Shown here: piece by piece, positions 22,061 through 32,937 of the stretch | How positions within the stretch are numbered: the stretch's first letter is position 1 | Layout: each line of letters starts with the position of its first letter | Origin: Diphasiastrum complanatum | Taxonomy: Eukaryota; Streptophyta; Lycopodiopsida; Lycopodiales; Lycopodiaceae | Direction of reading: 5' to 3' | Assembly: GCA_029204225.1 (NCBI GenBank) | Contig: CM055098.1 | Span: 56,428,710-56,492,709 of the forward strand | DNA: 64,000 bases | The notes under the pieces: model-generated | Told to the model about the DNA's origin: nothing | The model's input: the letters and a program-made list of their open reading frames with translations, nothing else | Database searches by the model: none | Translations under genes and position numbers: made by a program

Positions 22061-22514
22061 TGTACTAGTCCCTACCCGTGATGCACTAGGGCCCATACCA
22101 GGCCTTTTTTTGTCATATGATGATTCATCATGCAAAACTGACACTTGGACAAAACCTTCTATTTTGAGCACTTTTGGTCCATTTTCCTTCTATATGGAGA
22201 TCTACTTGGAAATCTTCTAGAAGTCAAAATTTGCCTACTTCAGCTTATTCCACACATGTGAGCTGTCCTCTACACATGTGATATGACACCTAACCAAAGG
22301 AAGTGGCTCATGCAATCAATAGATTGATGCCATGTGTCATATGTCTAGAAAAGTAGTTTTTGGCCTTTTTAGCCACTAGAACTTGAATTAAATCATATGT
22401 ACAGCCTATATGATTATGGTACATGACAACTACATTATTTTCACATGTGAAAACAGGCTCCACACATGTGTAATCATCTATATACAAGAGTTTTGGCCTC
22501 TACCAAGCTTATTT
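22061..22514. other. intergenic, nothing supported
   Basis: Short repeats of CACATGTG occur near 22255, 22275, 22441 and 22463. No gene seen. Confidence 0.5.
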
Positions 22515-22527
22515 TTGCATTTTTCAC

Positions 22528-24090
22528 ATGCTCACGCCAAAGCAAATGCGATGGCAAAACTTTCTCTCAAAATTCAATATAGACATTGTACACACGGCGG
22601 GAAAGCACAATGTGGTGGTAGACGCACTAAGTAGACAGGAACACTTGATGGCAACAGTGACAACTCAGGTGACTGGCCTACTCCAAGAAATCAGGGAGAA
22701 TTATGGTGCAGATGCATTAGCGAAGGACTTAATGATCAAATTCCAATTGGGAAAGCCTCATAAACATTTCACTTGGAAAGATCAAATGGTTGTTTATAAA
22801 CAACGCAGAGTATATGTCCCAGACAACATCAACCTGAGGAAGTAAGTCTTGCGAGAACATCATGACGTACTAGCCGCCCGACATCCAGGGGTGAATCGCA
22901 TGTATGAACTTCTCAAAAAAGGCTTCTATTGGCCAGGTATGTGGGCAGACGTTGAATCCTATGTGCAAACATGCCCGACATGTCAACAAGTGAAGGTGGA
23001 ACCGCTAGCTCCAGCAAGACTACTCCAACCATTACCGGTACCAGCATACCCATGGGATTCGGTGAGCATGGATTTTATTGTTCAACTACCACGGTGCCAA
23101 GGCTTTGACTCAATTTATGTGGTGGTTGACCGCTTTTCAAACTAAGTTCATCTAGTACCAACTAAAAGTTCGGTGACAGCTAAAGAAGTGGCAAGGTTAT
23201 TTTTCAAATGTGTCTTCAAATACCACGGCCTGCCTAGAACGATTATTTCTGACCGAGACACCAAGTTCGTCGGAAAGTTTTGGACTTGTCTATTGCGCCT
23301 CGTGGGAACTGGACTGAATTTCAGCACTACATATCACCCTCAGACAGATGGGCAAACGGAACGAGTCAATCGACAGATTGAACAATATTTACGAGATTAT
23401 GTCGCTTGGGACCAATCTGATTGGGTCAACTACTTGGATATTCTCGAGTTTGCACATAACAACCAAGTGAACAGATCTACTGGAAGGGCACCCTTTGAGA
23501 TAAGCAATGGTCGGCTACCGATTGTTCCAAGCTCTTTTCTTACAGGCGTGCAGGAAACACCAGTACCCACTGTGGAGGAATTCATCAATGAGTGGCACAC
23601 AAAGTTGATAGAGGTGAAGTCGTTTTTAGAGCAGTTACAAAGGAGTATGGCAGCTAACGTAAACCCACATCGATGAGAACTGGAATTTGAGGAAGGTGAT
23701 CAAGTATGGCTGAACACAAAGAACATTGCGTTGCCAAAAGGTTTTTCTCATAAGTTCGTTCGACCATATGCGGGACCATATTATGTCACCAAGAAGATCA
23801 ACCTAGTGGCTTATCGATTGGCGCTGCCGTCCAGCTTGGATATACACAATGTGTTTCATATCTCATTACCAGAACAAATATTGACACATAGAAAGCGAAC
23901 TGGCGTTCAACGTGAATATCTAGTGAAGTGGCTACAGGCTCCACTTATTGAGGCTTCTTGGGAGTACGAAGACAAACTTAAGGAGGGAGCCCCTGAAGTG
24001 CTAGCAGATTATCTGCAGAAGAACCAACGCAATAGCCGTTTTCCCAGATCGGCACACAAAACACTACCTAGCGGCATGCCTCCTACATAA
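22528..24090 (+). pseudogene. chromovirus C RNase H end, integrase and chromodomain
   Basis: One frame, interrupted by TAA at 22843-22845 (a Lys codon in B), TAA at 23143-23145 (Gln in A) and TGA at 23674-23676 (Arg CGA in A and B). Domains: RNase H tail to about 22560; integrase zinc domain (HHDVLAARHPGVNR...CPTCQQVK) 22858-22995; core with [16 protein letters not shown] and GQTERVNRQIE, so Asp, Asp and Glu are all present; integrase C-terminal domain (NTKNIALPKGF, YAGPYYVTKKI); chromodomain REYLVKWLQAPLIEASWEYE at about 23910-23970; end LPSGMPPT. Few changes would separate it from an open frame, so it is younger or less decayed than A and B here. Confidence 0.92.
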
Positions 24091-24292
24091 ACATTCATGC
24101 CATTCTGAAGTTCAAGGAACTTCCAGGTATCTTTCTTAAGTTTGTCAATAAATCACTTGCAGCTTTACACAGGTTTTACGTAAGTGAACTTTATCTACAC
24201 TTTTCTTGTGCTACTGCCAATGTATTTTTTATTCAAAGTTGTTAAGGCCGGTGAATTAAGCCCGTGCCATACGTCCTAGGTCTAGTTTGGCC

Positions 24293-24308
24293 CTGATGAG
24301 GACATCGG
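24293..24308 (+). other. AGGA-loop palindrome before the polypurine tract of C
   Basis: CTGATGAGGACATCGG can fold with one wobble pair. It lies about 12 bases before the polypurine tract. Confidence 0.7.
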
Positions 24309-24318
24309 CTTTTTCAAA

Positions 24319-24329
24319 CGAGGGGAGGA
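24319..24329 (+). other. polypurine tract of chromovirus C
   Basis: CGAGGGGAGGA, identical to that of A, directly before TGTTGTAAAG. Confidence 0.88.
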
Positions 24330-25247
24330 TGTTGTAAAGCTGACTCAGGTGCACCCAGTGTGCCCTGTAAGACTCTAAGGGGTGACGTTCCCTAAGGTCC
24401 CAGAGCAAGTTAGAATGTCAAGGACTGATTCGCCGACCTGTGGTGAGCCAGTCAAGTAGTCACAAGTCATGAGCTAGCTCTGGAGCTCGAGTCATGGCCT
24501 AGTCAGGAAGCAAGTTGATTCTGCCGCCGGGATGGCTCCCGGGACCCATGTCCGGGAGCCAGACTGATTCTGCCAGGCTTGTCAGGCTTAATCAGCAAAA
24601 TAAAAACTAAGTCCCAAAAAGCGTGCTTTATCAGAAAGCACTATGTTTCAGAACATAGGGGGTGCGCCGAATCACAGCAGAACTATAGGGGGAGTCCGGC
24701 AGACAGAAACTTGGGCAGCTCAACCAGCGGCAGGAATCCAGTCGCCAGGCCTCAGCTCCCTCTACCAGCACGAGCCAGGCATAATGCCCAGCACGTGTTG
24801 GTGGCCCCGAGACCGGTCAGTCTATGTATGAATGTAACATCTTCCAAATCTAATAAAGTTGATCCTTAGGGATGATTACCATTTCGGTTTCGCCTCCGGG
24901 ATTGGTCCAAGTGGAAGGACCCTTACTACAACCTTTTTGCATCGCTGGCGCCTAAGGGTCCCTGTCATCGACATGGGGCTTGCCGCTATGCCAATTGGTC
25001 AGTTTGGCGACCACTATGCCTTGGGTTTCATGTGTGGCTTGTCTTTGCCTTTGGTTACCTTTTGGGGACAGATTCTGAGTTGGCTTTCGGGTTGGTTGGG
25101 ATTCCAGTTTTCTTAAGTCTAAATAGTTAAGCTTGTTACGTTTCTGAGTTGGCTTTTACGTAAGTGCATGATGGCTGAATGTTAGACTTATGCGCGTGTT
25201 GGGGAAACCGCTCAAGTCCCAGCGCGCTTTGAGGCACCGGTGCAACA
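24330..25247 (+). repeat. 3' LTR of chromovirus C (918 bp)
   Basis: Runs from TGTTGTAAAGCTGACTCAGG to GGTGCAACA. AATAAA at 24852-24857 is a likely polyadenylation signal, about 80 bp upstream of a GC-rich block. The following flank is ACATC. Confidence 0.92.
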
Positions 25248-26429
25248 ACATCCCATGTAGGCTCAACTTTCCATGCTTAACGTTGCCAACTCTGATTTGA
25301 CCAGTACATAGGCCTATGACTAAACTAGTTGAATCTTTCACACCAACCATCCTGCAGTTAGTGAATCCCTTAGAGGGCATTTAGCCCCCCGTAAGGGATA
25401 GCTAACTGCTTACCAAGAGACCATTAATATTGTGTGGTAGAACATAAGATAACCTTGGAAAGGAAGTCGAGAGAAGAAGATTTTTTATAATAAGACAAAG
25501 TTTATCCTTCATGAAGCCATTTTTTTTAAAGGCATTTAGTAAAATTTCTATCTCTTTCAGGAAGGTTTCTTGTTTGTTGCAGCAATACATTCCAAAAATA
25601 ACTTGGGAGATAATCACCTTGTATGACTTGTAGACTGGTCTATTAAAGGCCAGATTTATGTCCTGTAAATACAAAAAAGATAATTCCCTTCTTTTGTAAA
25701 ATTTTGATGTTGGAAAATTAATTTGAATTGAAAAATAATTGTAAGATCAATCAGGCTCTGTAACGAAACGAAACAAAACTAGACGAAACGAAGCGAAATT
25801 TGGACGAGCTCTGATATTGATATTGCTGAAGCGAAGTAATTGTGAAACGAAGCGAAACGAAATGCGAAGCAAAAATAGTCGCGAACGAAATCAATTCAGA
25901 TGGAGTTCGGATATGATTGCTGGTCATTGCCTGCTATATCATTCCTACAATCCTCCAATATGTAGACAGACACTGCTGATCTATGTTATAAAATAATACA
26001 GCATTCAACAAGATTGAACCAGTGTGCGGAATTGATTAAACAAGTAAATGAGATACATGCATAATAGCAGACAACAATTCATTCAAGATCAGACACAATT
26101 CAAAATGATATGTGCGAAACAGCTACAATATCATTTAATGATCCTCTTGATTTCGAACACTATGTTACAGACCCACACAGTGCATTGGCATGAGAGAAAA
26201 TAAAATTTTCCCACGAATAGTGTCTCGCTTACTAGCGGACTTCTTGGATCTATTGATCCTCTTACAAAATTGTCTCGCTCACAAACAGACTTGTATTTTG
26301 TATTTTTTGTCTTTCTGTATATATTTTATGTATCCAGCAAAATCTATATATTTCGCGAACTTTTTCGTGTTGCTTCAAGTAACATTCCTAATCAGACAGA
26401 TTAAACATCCATAACTAATCATGGATTAC
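25248..26429. other. intergenic with a GAAAC/GAAGC-rich patch
   Basis: A low-complexity run of GAAACGAA and GAAGCGAA words covers about 25760-25885. No coding frame is supported elsewhere. Confidence 0.5.
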
Positions 26430-26590
26430 ACCCTCGTCCCTCAACAGCCAAGATAAACTTGTTACTCTTGAGTTCTGAGAAAGGAGACTCTGAACCACTG
26501 CATAATTCAATTAACATTGATAAATGTTAATTACAAATCCGCACATAATAATGCAGAATCCATTATCAAACAAAATCACCTATGAAAATA
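26430..26590. repeat. dispersed repeat, copy 2 (without the copia insertion)
   Basis: Matches 4265-4422 and continues past the point where the copia LTR starts in copy 1 (ATGAAAAT then AATAGGAG). It therefore serves as a related empty site. Confidence 0.8.
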
Positions 26591-27186
26591 ATAGGAGAAT
26601 TCATAGATCAGTAAGATGGTGTGCTTCATTCACAAGGAAATCAGTGATACAATAGGGTCTGTCACACTCTGCTTCTAATTCTTGAAGAACAATGTGAAAA
26701 ACATAAACTAGACAGGCTGGCGATCTACTACATTATTTCAAGCCTGCCAGAAAGAAAATAGTTCTCATGTGCTTCTGATACAGAGAAATGGGATTACGTA
26801 AGAATACATAGTGTGTTTGAACTCAAAGACTAGTGTCTTCGCTTCATTTTCTGCACATGTGATGAATGAATAAAATGTGGAGCATAGGCTCTGCTATTTG
26901 ATGATTTCATAGATTTAGAAGTCAAGATAGAGCCTAGTGAGTTTCCAATTGAAATCTCATCGGCCAAATGGTCTTCAACAACCAATGTTGATCTGCATTG
27001 CAAACATAATGTTCATGAAAATGTCAGTAGAAATTAGGACACTCATAGTATTCACAACATTATATAATAAGCAAATCAACAGAAAGTTGAAACAAATAAA
27101 TAACAAAATTAGTGATTATGAATGAATCAAAAAGTTCAAGCAGTATTCAATACCAAATAAGCTATAACTTACTTGAATGCACGGAT
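26591..27186. other. intergenic, nothing supported
   Basis: AT-rich; possibly intron or flank of the kinase-like remnant on the minus strand. Confidence 0.4.
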
Positions 27187-27795
27187 TCATCTTTTTCTAT
27201 GACCTCCTCTGGATGATAGATCACATATATCCTTGTTTACCAGTCTTTTCCTCTTATTGCTTCGGACCTTTATGTTGAGCACATCCATATCTTTAACAAG
27301 AGACAAATATGAGATACACATGGATTGAAATGCAATTTTTATCTCATCATTATTAGTTGTATAATGATGCAAAGAAGATTTCAACCTTTGAATCTCCTCC
27401 TTGAGCATCTCATTTTTATCCGAACAAGTTTTCATCTTTGTAGATTTTTATTCACACTCCTTTGATATTTTGCTTGATTCCTCTTCCAAATAATGTATTC
27501 TTTGCATTGAATGTGCATTCCCATAGAGCATCAAATTCTCACAGTAACCCAAAAGGCCATTTTTACCATGACACATACAAATTATTCTGACTCACCGAAT
27601 GAAAATCTGGATGTTGCAATGAACATGGATCAATATGATACAATATTCCCAATGACCATAAATCTACATGCTTTAGCTTTTCCTCCCTGTATCGGACCAT
27701 ATCAGAAGTTGACAATTTGGGTTGCTTTGAATTTCTTGTCCTGAGCAGAGCATTTTCTGGTGACAGATCCACATGAAGATGCTAAAGCTTTGTCA
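27187..27795 (-). pseudogene. protein kinase-like fragment followed by a coiled-coil tail
   Basis: At 27795-27563 (minus) the reading LHVDLSPENALL resembles the kinase catalytic loop HRDLKPENVLL, with Val in place of Arg. MVRYREEKLKHVDLWSLGIL resembles the activation-segment/DxWSxG block. The DFG segment is absent. The frame ends at 27563. A second block at 27540-27187 (CENLMLYGNAHSMQRIHYLE, one TGA, then NEMLKEEIQRLKSS and a Lys/Arg-rich end) looks like a coiled coil with a nuclear-signal-like tail. The two may be exons of one gene. The missing segment and the stop suggest a pseudogene; introns could also explain part of it. Confidence 0.5.
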
Positions 27796-28087
27796 TCAGT
27801 ACAGTAGTATAGTAACAAACAACACAATGACAATAACAAAGTTGGAGATGGCGCTAACGACTCTGCTGGAGATAGAGATGGCGCTAAACACTTGTTTTTG
27901 ACCCTGAAGATAGAGATGGCGTAGGTTTTTTTTCAAAAATGTCACTCCTAATTCAAATTTTTGAGTGTTCCCAACTATTGGGAGGGAATATTTCAGCATT
28001 TTGAAAAATTATATTTTAACTATGGTTAAGCACCAGTGAAATTTGATGTGACTAAACTAAGGTGCATTCATTTACATGGAAAGTAGT
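27796..28087. other. intergenic with a GAGATGGCG repeat
   Basis: GGAGATGGCGCTAA, GAGATGGCGCTAA and GAGATGGCGTAGG occur within 27845-27922. Nothing else seen. Confidence 0.5.
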
Positions 28088-28930
28088 GCGGGCAGATGCG
28101 TAAAGAAGTTATAATTACTTTATAGTTATTTTTCTCTCTCCTACATCGCATTTCTTATAGGGCCCTCTTTGGGCCCATATTTTCTCTAATGTCTTGAAGC
28201 TAAAGATTTGCCCTAACCGTATAGCAAGTAAATTTCTGGGAAGATTCAACTGGATGGATGCCAGCTCACTATCCATTATGATTGCGACCTAATTAGTTGT
28301 CCTACTATTGGACATTGCCACATTTTGCTTAGTATAAATAGCTGCTTATATTTCTACATTTTCAACAGCATTGAAGCAAGAAGAATAGTTAGCGCTCTCT
28401 CTCGCAAGCTTTCAAGCTTGAACACTCTTGAGCATTCTAGCTCAGTTCTTTAGAGTTGATTAGAGATTGCTATTGCGAAAACTGCTTATCAGCATTGCAC
28501 TTAATTCAGACTTATATATAGCCGCTCAGAGATAACTTAGAGTACGCGACATTGATCCGCAACTTCTTGTACTCATTTACATCTGTTTCGTTTTCATACT
28601 GAATCAAAACTTTCTCATTATTGCGTTCAGCTTCGTCTTAAAATGTATGCGTTTCTGTAATTCTTCGTGTCTGACTATTTGTCTGTTAATTCAATGCTTT
28701 AATATTTGGCTACATAATCATTGTAGTAATAATGATCTCAAAGTTAGTTACTATAAGATCGAGCATGATTCTATCACTATTGTTTTGTTCGAAATTGATA
28801 GGCGTAGTCATGCATTGAGAAAGAGGAAGATAGTTTATTCCGTTGTACACGATAAGTTTTAATTTTTGTCATTCGAATTCTCTTTATTCGATTCTATTCG
28901 CCCTATTTTTTCACACACCTCTTTCCAACA
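28088..28930 (+). repeat. copia LTR related to element E, probably solo; left end uncertain
   Basis: The right part (about 28620-28930) is homologous to 5215-5551: TTGGCTACATAAT, GTAGTCATGCATTGAGAAAGAGG, and the end CTCTTTCCAACA. No primer-binding site follows (GTAGTTGCAT), so it is not a 5' LTR of an element here. GTAG occurs both before TGCGGG at 28088 and after the end, a possible four-base duplication. A TATA box GTATAAATAG is at about 28331-28340. Confidence 0.6.
28331..28340 (+). promoter_or_regulatory. TATA box of the copia-type LTR
   Basis: GTATAAATAG, followed about 45 bases later by CAAGAAGAATAG and a CT-rich leader, which is a standard plant promoter layout. Confidence 0.55.
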
Positions 28931-28979
28931 GTAGTTGCATAAAAAATGGTGATCCTATGAACCCTAGTAACTACTAGAC

Positions 28980-29690
28980 TTTCATGATTGGGCACGTTGT
29001 ATGGAACTATTCTTCATTCAGCGGAGGTAGATACTAGGAGATTACATGCTATGGGTCAGGCTGGGTTTAGAGGTATTACTCCACTACAAATCATATCTTA
29101 CCTTCAGAGCCATCATTGAGGAAGCTCGACATCGGAAAGAGCGAGTTTATTGTTTTTTCATTGACTTCAAGAAAGCCTTCAACTCTGTCCCACCTCCTTA
29201 CTTATCTAGCAGATAAGAGACCTTGGTTTTTCTGAGGACATAGCTCTAGTAGTGATGGTGCTCTATGAGAGAGTATTGGGATGTTTTCGGAGTGATAGAG
29301 GTAATTCTGAGCCATCATGAACACTAATTTGGGGGGGGGGGGGGGGGGGGGGAGTAGGGATCTTCTCTCTCATCAACTACTCTTTTTGGACTATATATTG
29401 ACGAGCTAGAGAGGGTTATTGAGCAGTGTGGTGGTTTTGGAGACATCTTGATAAACATTCTTCTTTATGCAAATGATGTGGTCCTAGTTTCACCTACCAA
29501 GGAGGGCCTATAGCGGCAACTTGATTGCCTTCATGAATTTTGTTCCAAGTGGGGCCGGGGCCTAGGGGTACATTGGGAAGACCAAAGTGATGGTCTTCAA
29601 CATGTCTAGGAGCTTTATGCTAAGATATGAACTCCTTTTTGACAGTCAACCATTGGAAATTGTTTCATTTTAAACTTAGGCATACTCTTT
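28980..29690 (+). pseudogene. LINE-type reverse transcriptase fragment
   Basis: Pieces in order across shifted frames: QAGFRGITPLQ, RAIIEEARHRKERVYCFF, IDFKKAFNSV (RT block with the first catalytic Asp, near 29160-29190), LRDLGFSEDIALV, LFGLYIDELERVIEQCG, and LLYANDVVLVSP, where the usual YADD is YAND (29466-29477). A C-terminal LGILFTGPN lies near 29680. The block that normally reads GVKQGCPLSP is replaced by a 22-base G run. Stops and frameshifts make it dead. No endonuclease or poly-A tail is seen. Confidence 0.8.
29331..29352. repeat. homopolymer G22
   Basis: Twenty-two G in a row on the plus strand. Assembly length may be unreliable. Confidence 0.95.
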
Positions 29691-29784
29691 ACTGGTCCTA
29701 ATATGTGATAGTGTTACGAGACCGTAACAATACAAACCCAACATCTGGCAACAGCTAACCACCAGAGGATAGAGGACAGTGTGA

Positions 29785-29900
29785 TTTAAGCATGCATGCA
29801 TACCATGCAGTTGGTATGAGGGCTGGTAATGCCCATGCGGACACATGCATACGCATGCAGACACATGCGGACACACACATGCGGATGCATGCATGATAGT
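29785..29900. repeat. CATGCGGACACA-type low-complexity repeat
   Basis: Words such as GCATGCATGCAT, CATGCGGACACATGCATACG and CATGCAGACACATGCGGAC recur. The two minus frames read through it (ACVCMRMHVSA and HVSACVCMCPH) are by-products of the repeat. Confidence 0.7.
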
Positions 29901-30184
29901 CAGGGGCCATGTAATCCATCAGTGATGGACTAGGACCCCACATGCAACAGTAATCTAGTGCATGTAGCATGAACAATGGGTGTTAGTAGTAACTCTCACA
30001 TGCCGCTCCCATGCAAACTCATACTGGGCTAGGAGGGGCATTGTATAAGAGAGTGCATAGGTTGGGTGGATCAGACTAGCTTTGCCTTCCCGTCATTATG
30101 CTTTTCCTAACAGATAGGCAACTTCTACTAGGATTGGGAATGATTATGCTTCCATTGCCTATCTGAAGTCTAGATGCCTTGAGT

Positions 30185-31012
30185 AAATGTAAGATAAATT
30201 AACAATCTTGGATGCAAACGTTTTTTTGACAATGTCAAATCACTTATGGTTGCTTACTAAGATTCCTAGTGGTGATTGGTTGTATGGTGATGGCTCTTTG
30301 TTTGTTGCTAGATATGAGTATGGCTGAAGGATCATGCGTAATTTTGGTTAGTTCCATGATTATGGTTGTATGCTAGGCCTTTCATGCAAGGTTGATGTAA
30401 GGTGATGTTGTGTATGTGTAGTATAGTCAAAATGTAAAAGCATCGTTCAAATAAATCTGTCTTTCCATACAAACCCAAAATTTTTGGTTGGGTTAACATG
30501 ATTAAGTGGAATGACTAATCAATTTGCGTACCTATGCTAATTTCTAAGAATATAGTAAAGTCTCTTTGAGATAATTTCTCCCCACGATAGTGACCATAAC
30601 CATGGAATTTGAGGGGTTGATATTTAAATTGTAACTTTTTTGAGTTTTAGGATAACATATTTGCATGATGGTGATTATCACCATGGAAGTTTATGAGTTG
30701 CTATTTACTTTATTGGTAGGTTGATTAATATGACTTGATGCAAAGTGATTTAACAACTCAGGTTTGCTCTCCTTTGAAGTATTCTTGCACCCATCATTGA
30801 TTTGATTTTAAAAAAAGTGCAATCTTTTTTTTGATTTGATGTGTATAAAAAAACCCAATGAAGGATATTAAAATTGGATTTCCATAAGAGAGTACAAAGA
30901 TGGTTGATACAAGAGATAAACTATCTTGGATAGCAAACACATATTTGAAAATGTCAAATTATTATTGTTTGCTTACGAGCATTCCTCACGGTGATTGGTT
31001 GTACGAATCTTG
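30185..31012. repeat. pair of diverged direct repeats of about 100 bp
   Basis: AAGATAAATTAACAATCTTGG...GGTGATTGGTTGTATGG (about 30188-30288) and AGATAAACTATCTTGGATAGC...GGTGATTGGTTGTACG (about 30910-31008) align in full, 720 bp apart. A second pair, ACCATGGAATTTGAGGGGTT and ACCATGGAAGTTTATGAGTT, lies between them. This looks like an old duplication or two LTR-like ends; nothing coding sits between. Confidence 0.6.
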
Positions 31013-31393
31013 TATCATATAGTTGCGTAAACCACAAGAGATCTACTTACATTCTAGAACATTTAAGTTCAATAATGGTTGAAATAGTAAACACATTGAT
31101 TCATTTTTTTTCTTAAATAAAGAAATATCCTTAAAAAGTCAAGAATATAAAATCAATGCCAAAATGTACGACAATCATGCTAGAAGTCTCATCATTGCAA
31201 ACATGTTTGTCATTGTTCATCATCAAAACATGTTCAATGCACATTCATCATACTAGGAATTCGGTTAGATATTCATAAAATATTGGTTTGATGTTTGTTT
31301 AATGAAAAGGTCAAGGTCAAACAAAGGCTTAGTCAGTGCAAACATCTTTGACTATCAATATATTTCCTAGATGTTCTTTTTCTTGAAACTCTT
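31013..31393. other. upstream region of the lipase gene
   Basis: AT-rich, no frame. CATCATCAAAACATG and TTTGTTTAATG words only; no named motif can be asserted. Confidence 0.4.
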
Positions 31394-31400
31394 TATAAAT
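31394..31400 (+). promoter_or_regulatory. TATA box of the lipase gene
   Basis: TATAAAT within CTTTATAAATACTCC, about 240 bp upstream of the chosen ATG, followed by a pyrimidine-rich leader. No intron is needed between it and the ATG. Confidence 0.55.
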
Positions 31401-31638
31401 ACTCCTCCTCTTGATGGCTCCTTGTGGCAAAGTGAATTTTTCACAAGTGTGCTCCTTCATCATTTGTTTGCATAAGCCAAGTGAGCAAACACATTCCTTT
31501 CCAAGATAGAGCTCCGTTTCTTTTCATTGCATTTTGGTATAGGATCAAGCCCTTCCAAAAGAGTACTATTTTTTTTTGGTGAGGCCAAATCCTTTGCATT
31601 CTTGTTGCATAGAGACACTTGTCAAAAGCACAATTACC

Positions 31639-32937
31639 ATGACGAATGATTCACACACTGAGTTCAAACAAGTGGATGAATTGTTGGTGAAGCTCAAAAC
31701 TCACAAGCAAGAGGCGATAGATTGCCTCATAGCTTCTAGAGCAGCTTATGAGCCTACCCTCGACGGTGTTGCCGATGTTTTGGAGCGCAGTTATGAGGTC
31801 GACACCAGCAGATACGAGCTACTTTATCATCACGAACAACCCACATTCTTGTCAGCACGATTGCTTGACAACCAGGAACAAATATATGCCATCATCAGAA
31901 GCAGCAATGGGTACGTGATGGTGGCCTTCAGGGGCACCTTCACTCTCCAAGATGCGATCCAAGACATGAAGTTGACGACTGCTCCAGTTGGTTTCGGTTT
32001 GGGAGTGGGGCGCGCTCATGTGGGATTCCAAGCCAGAGCTGAGAAAATGCCTGTGCAACTTTTCATGAACCTGACTCGGCCAGGAGAGAAACTGATATTC
32101 ACAGGGCACTCATTGGGAGGAGCTGTGGCATCCCTCACTACTTTGAGGGTTCTAGAGGCTCTGTCAGCAGCAGGAGATGATGCGCCCATCTCAAGGGAGA
32201 GAGTGTTGTGCGTCACATTTGGAACTGCTCCATTCGCCAACCGAGAGCTGGCGATGTACATCAATTCGAAATATAGGGATCGGTTTTATCACCTGGTGTC
32301 CATGCATGACTTTGTGCCTCGTGCCCACAATATATTGCCCAGGCTCTTCTTTCCCTTGGCGCAGCGATTCTCCCACAACCTTCGCCAAAGTAAGCAGTTC
32401 CAAGCAGCGCAGCGGTTTTTTGAGACAGCATCAGGCACCGCCGTTCACAAATCCATCAAGCGGCTGGAGGCAGTCTTCCGTGCGCTCTGCCCTCTCACAG
32501 GCTTCATCGACTTCGTGCGGGATTGCATCGCTAACGATGAAGAAGCGCTCTTCTATGGCCTTTGTGGCTATGTTCTGCTCTTCAATCCAGATGCCAAGGA
32601 CTCTGAACATATTGTTCAAGTGGATCAGATGGAGAATATGACCCCCGGTTTTTGTACAGAAGGCAAGACCACCCTGGAAGTGCTGTTCGAGCATGGATTG
32701 GGCAATCACTATTCCTTGATAATGCAGGGATTGTTTGACAGAGATGTTTCTAAAGCGGACTCCAAAGAGCAGAGATCAATAAGTGGAACCCGGTATACGA
32801 GTCTTCACACGTCTATGAAGAACTTGTCCACTTCCATAATGCCTTTTCTGTCCGATCCGGCAAGTGCATTTCTGTTTCACGTTGCTCGTCTGCTGCTGCT
32901 GCTTGTAAACAACGACCTCCCGGGAGCACCATTCTGA
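31639..32937 (+). CDS. class-3 (alpha/beta-hydrolase) lipase, intact and intronless
   Basis: A triacylglycerol or phospholipid acyl hydrolase of the Lipase_3 family, likely cutting ester bonds of lipids in the cytosol or at a membrane. The start is the first in-frame ATG (ACCATGACG); the frame is open upstream to 31576 without an ATG. The protein has 432 residues. Motifs: VAFRGT at 96-101 (oxyanion side), GHSLGG at 156-161 with nucleophile Ser158, HDFVPR with Asp224 as the likely acid, and GNHYSL with His357 as the likely base. FGTAPFANRELA after the nucleophile strand is typical of plant members, including EDS1-like lipases. No signal peptide is seen. Residues 410-425 (AFLFHVARLLLLLV) are hydrophobic and might hold the protein at a membrane. 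It is surrounded by transposon debris yet has no stop or frameshift, so it is probably under selection. The exact substrate cannot be told. Confidence 0.9.
   Translation: MTNDSHTEFKQVDELLVKLKTHKQEAIDCLIASRAAYEPTLDGVADVLERSYEVDTSRYELLYHHEQPTFLSARLLDNQEQIYAIIRSSNGYVMVAFRGTFTLQDAIQDMKLTTAPVGFGLGVGRAHVGFQARAEKMPVQLFMNLTRPGEKLIFTGHSLGGAVASLTTLRVLEALSAAGDDAPISRERVLCVTFGTAPFANRELAMYINSKYRDRFYHLVSMHDFVPRAHNILPRLFFPLAQRFSHNLRQSKQFQAAQRFFETASGTAVHKSIKRLEAVFRALCPLTGFIDFVRDCIANDEEALFYGLCGYVLLFNPDAKDSEHIVQVDQMENMTPGFCTEGKTTLEVLFEHGLGNHYSLIMQGLFDRDVSKADSKEQRSISGTRYTSLHTSMKNLSTSIMPFLSDPASAFLFHVARLLLLLVNNDLPGAPF

Larger units (their letters stand above)
22515..25247 (+). mobile_element. chromovirus C, 5'-truncated, with 3' LTR
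   Basis: Starts abruptly in RNase H (MLTPKQMRW from 22528) and runs through integrase and chromodomain to a complete 918-bp LTR. It is the best-preserved 3' half of the family here: three stop codons by substitution but no frameshift. Everything upstream of RNase H is missing. Confidence 0.9.

Noticed and set aside
29676-29976. Cys-rich minus frames as a small secreted peptide
   Set aside because: They arise from the CATGCGGACACA repeat; two overlapping frames give the same kind of peptide.
31576-31638. Upstream start for the lipase at 31576
   Set aside because: The codon is TTG; the first in-frame ATG is at 31639 with an acceptable context.
32016-32709. Minus-strand and alternate-frame ORFs over the lipase
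   Set aside because: Shadows of the lipase reading frame, with no motifs of their own.
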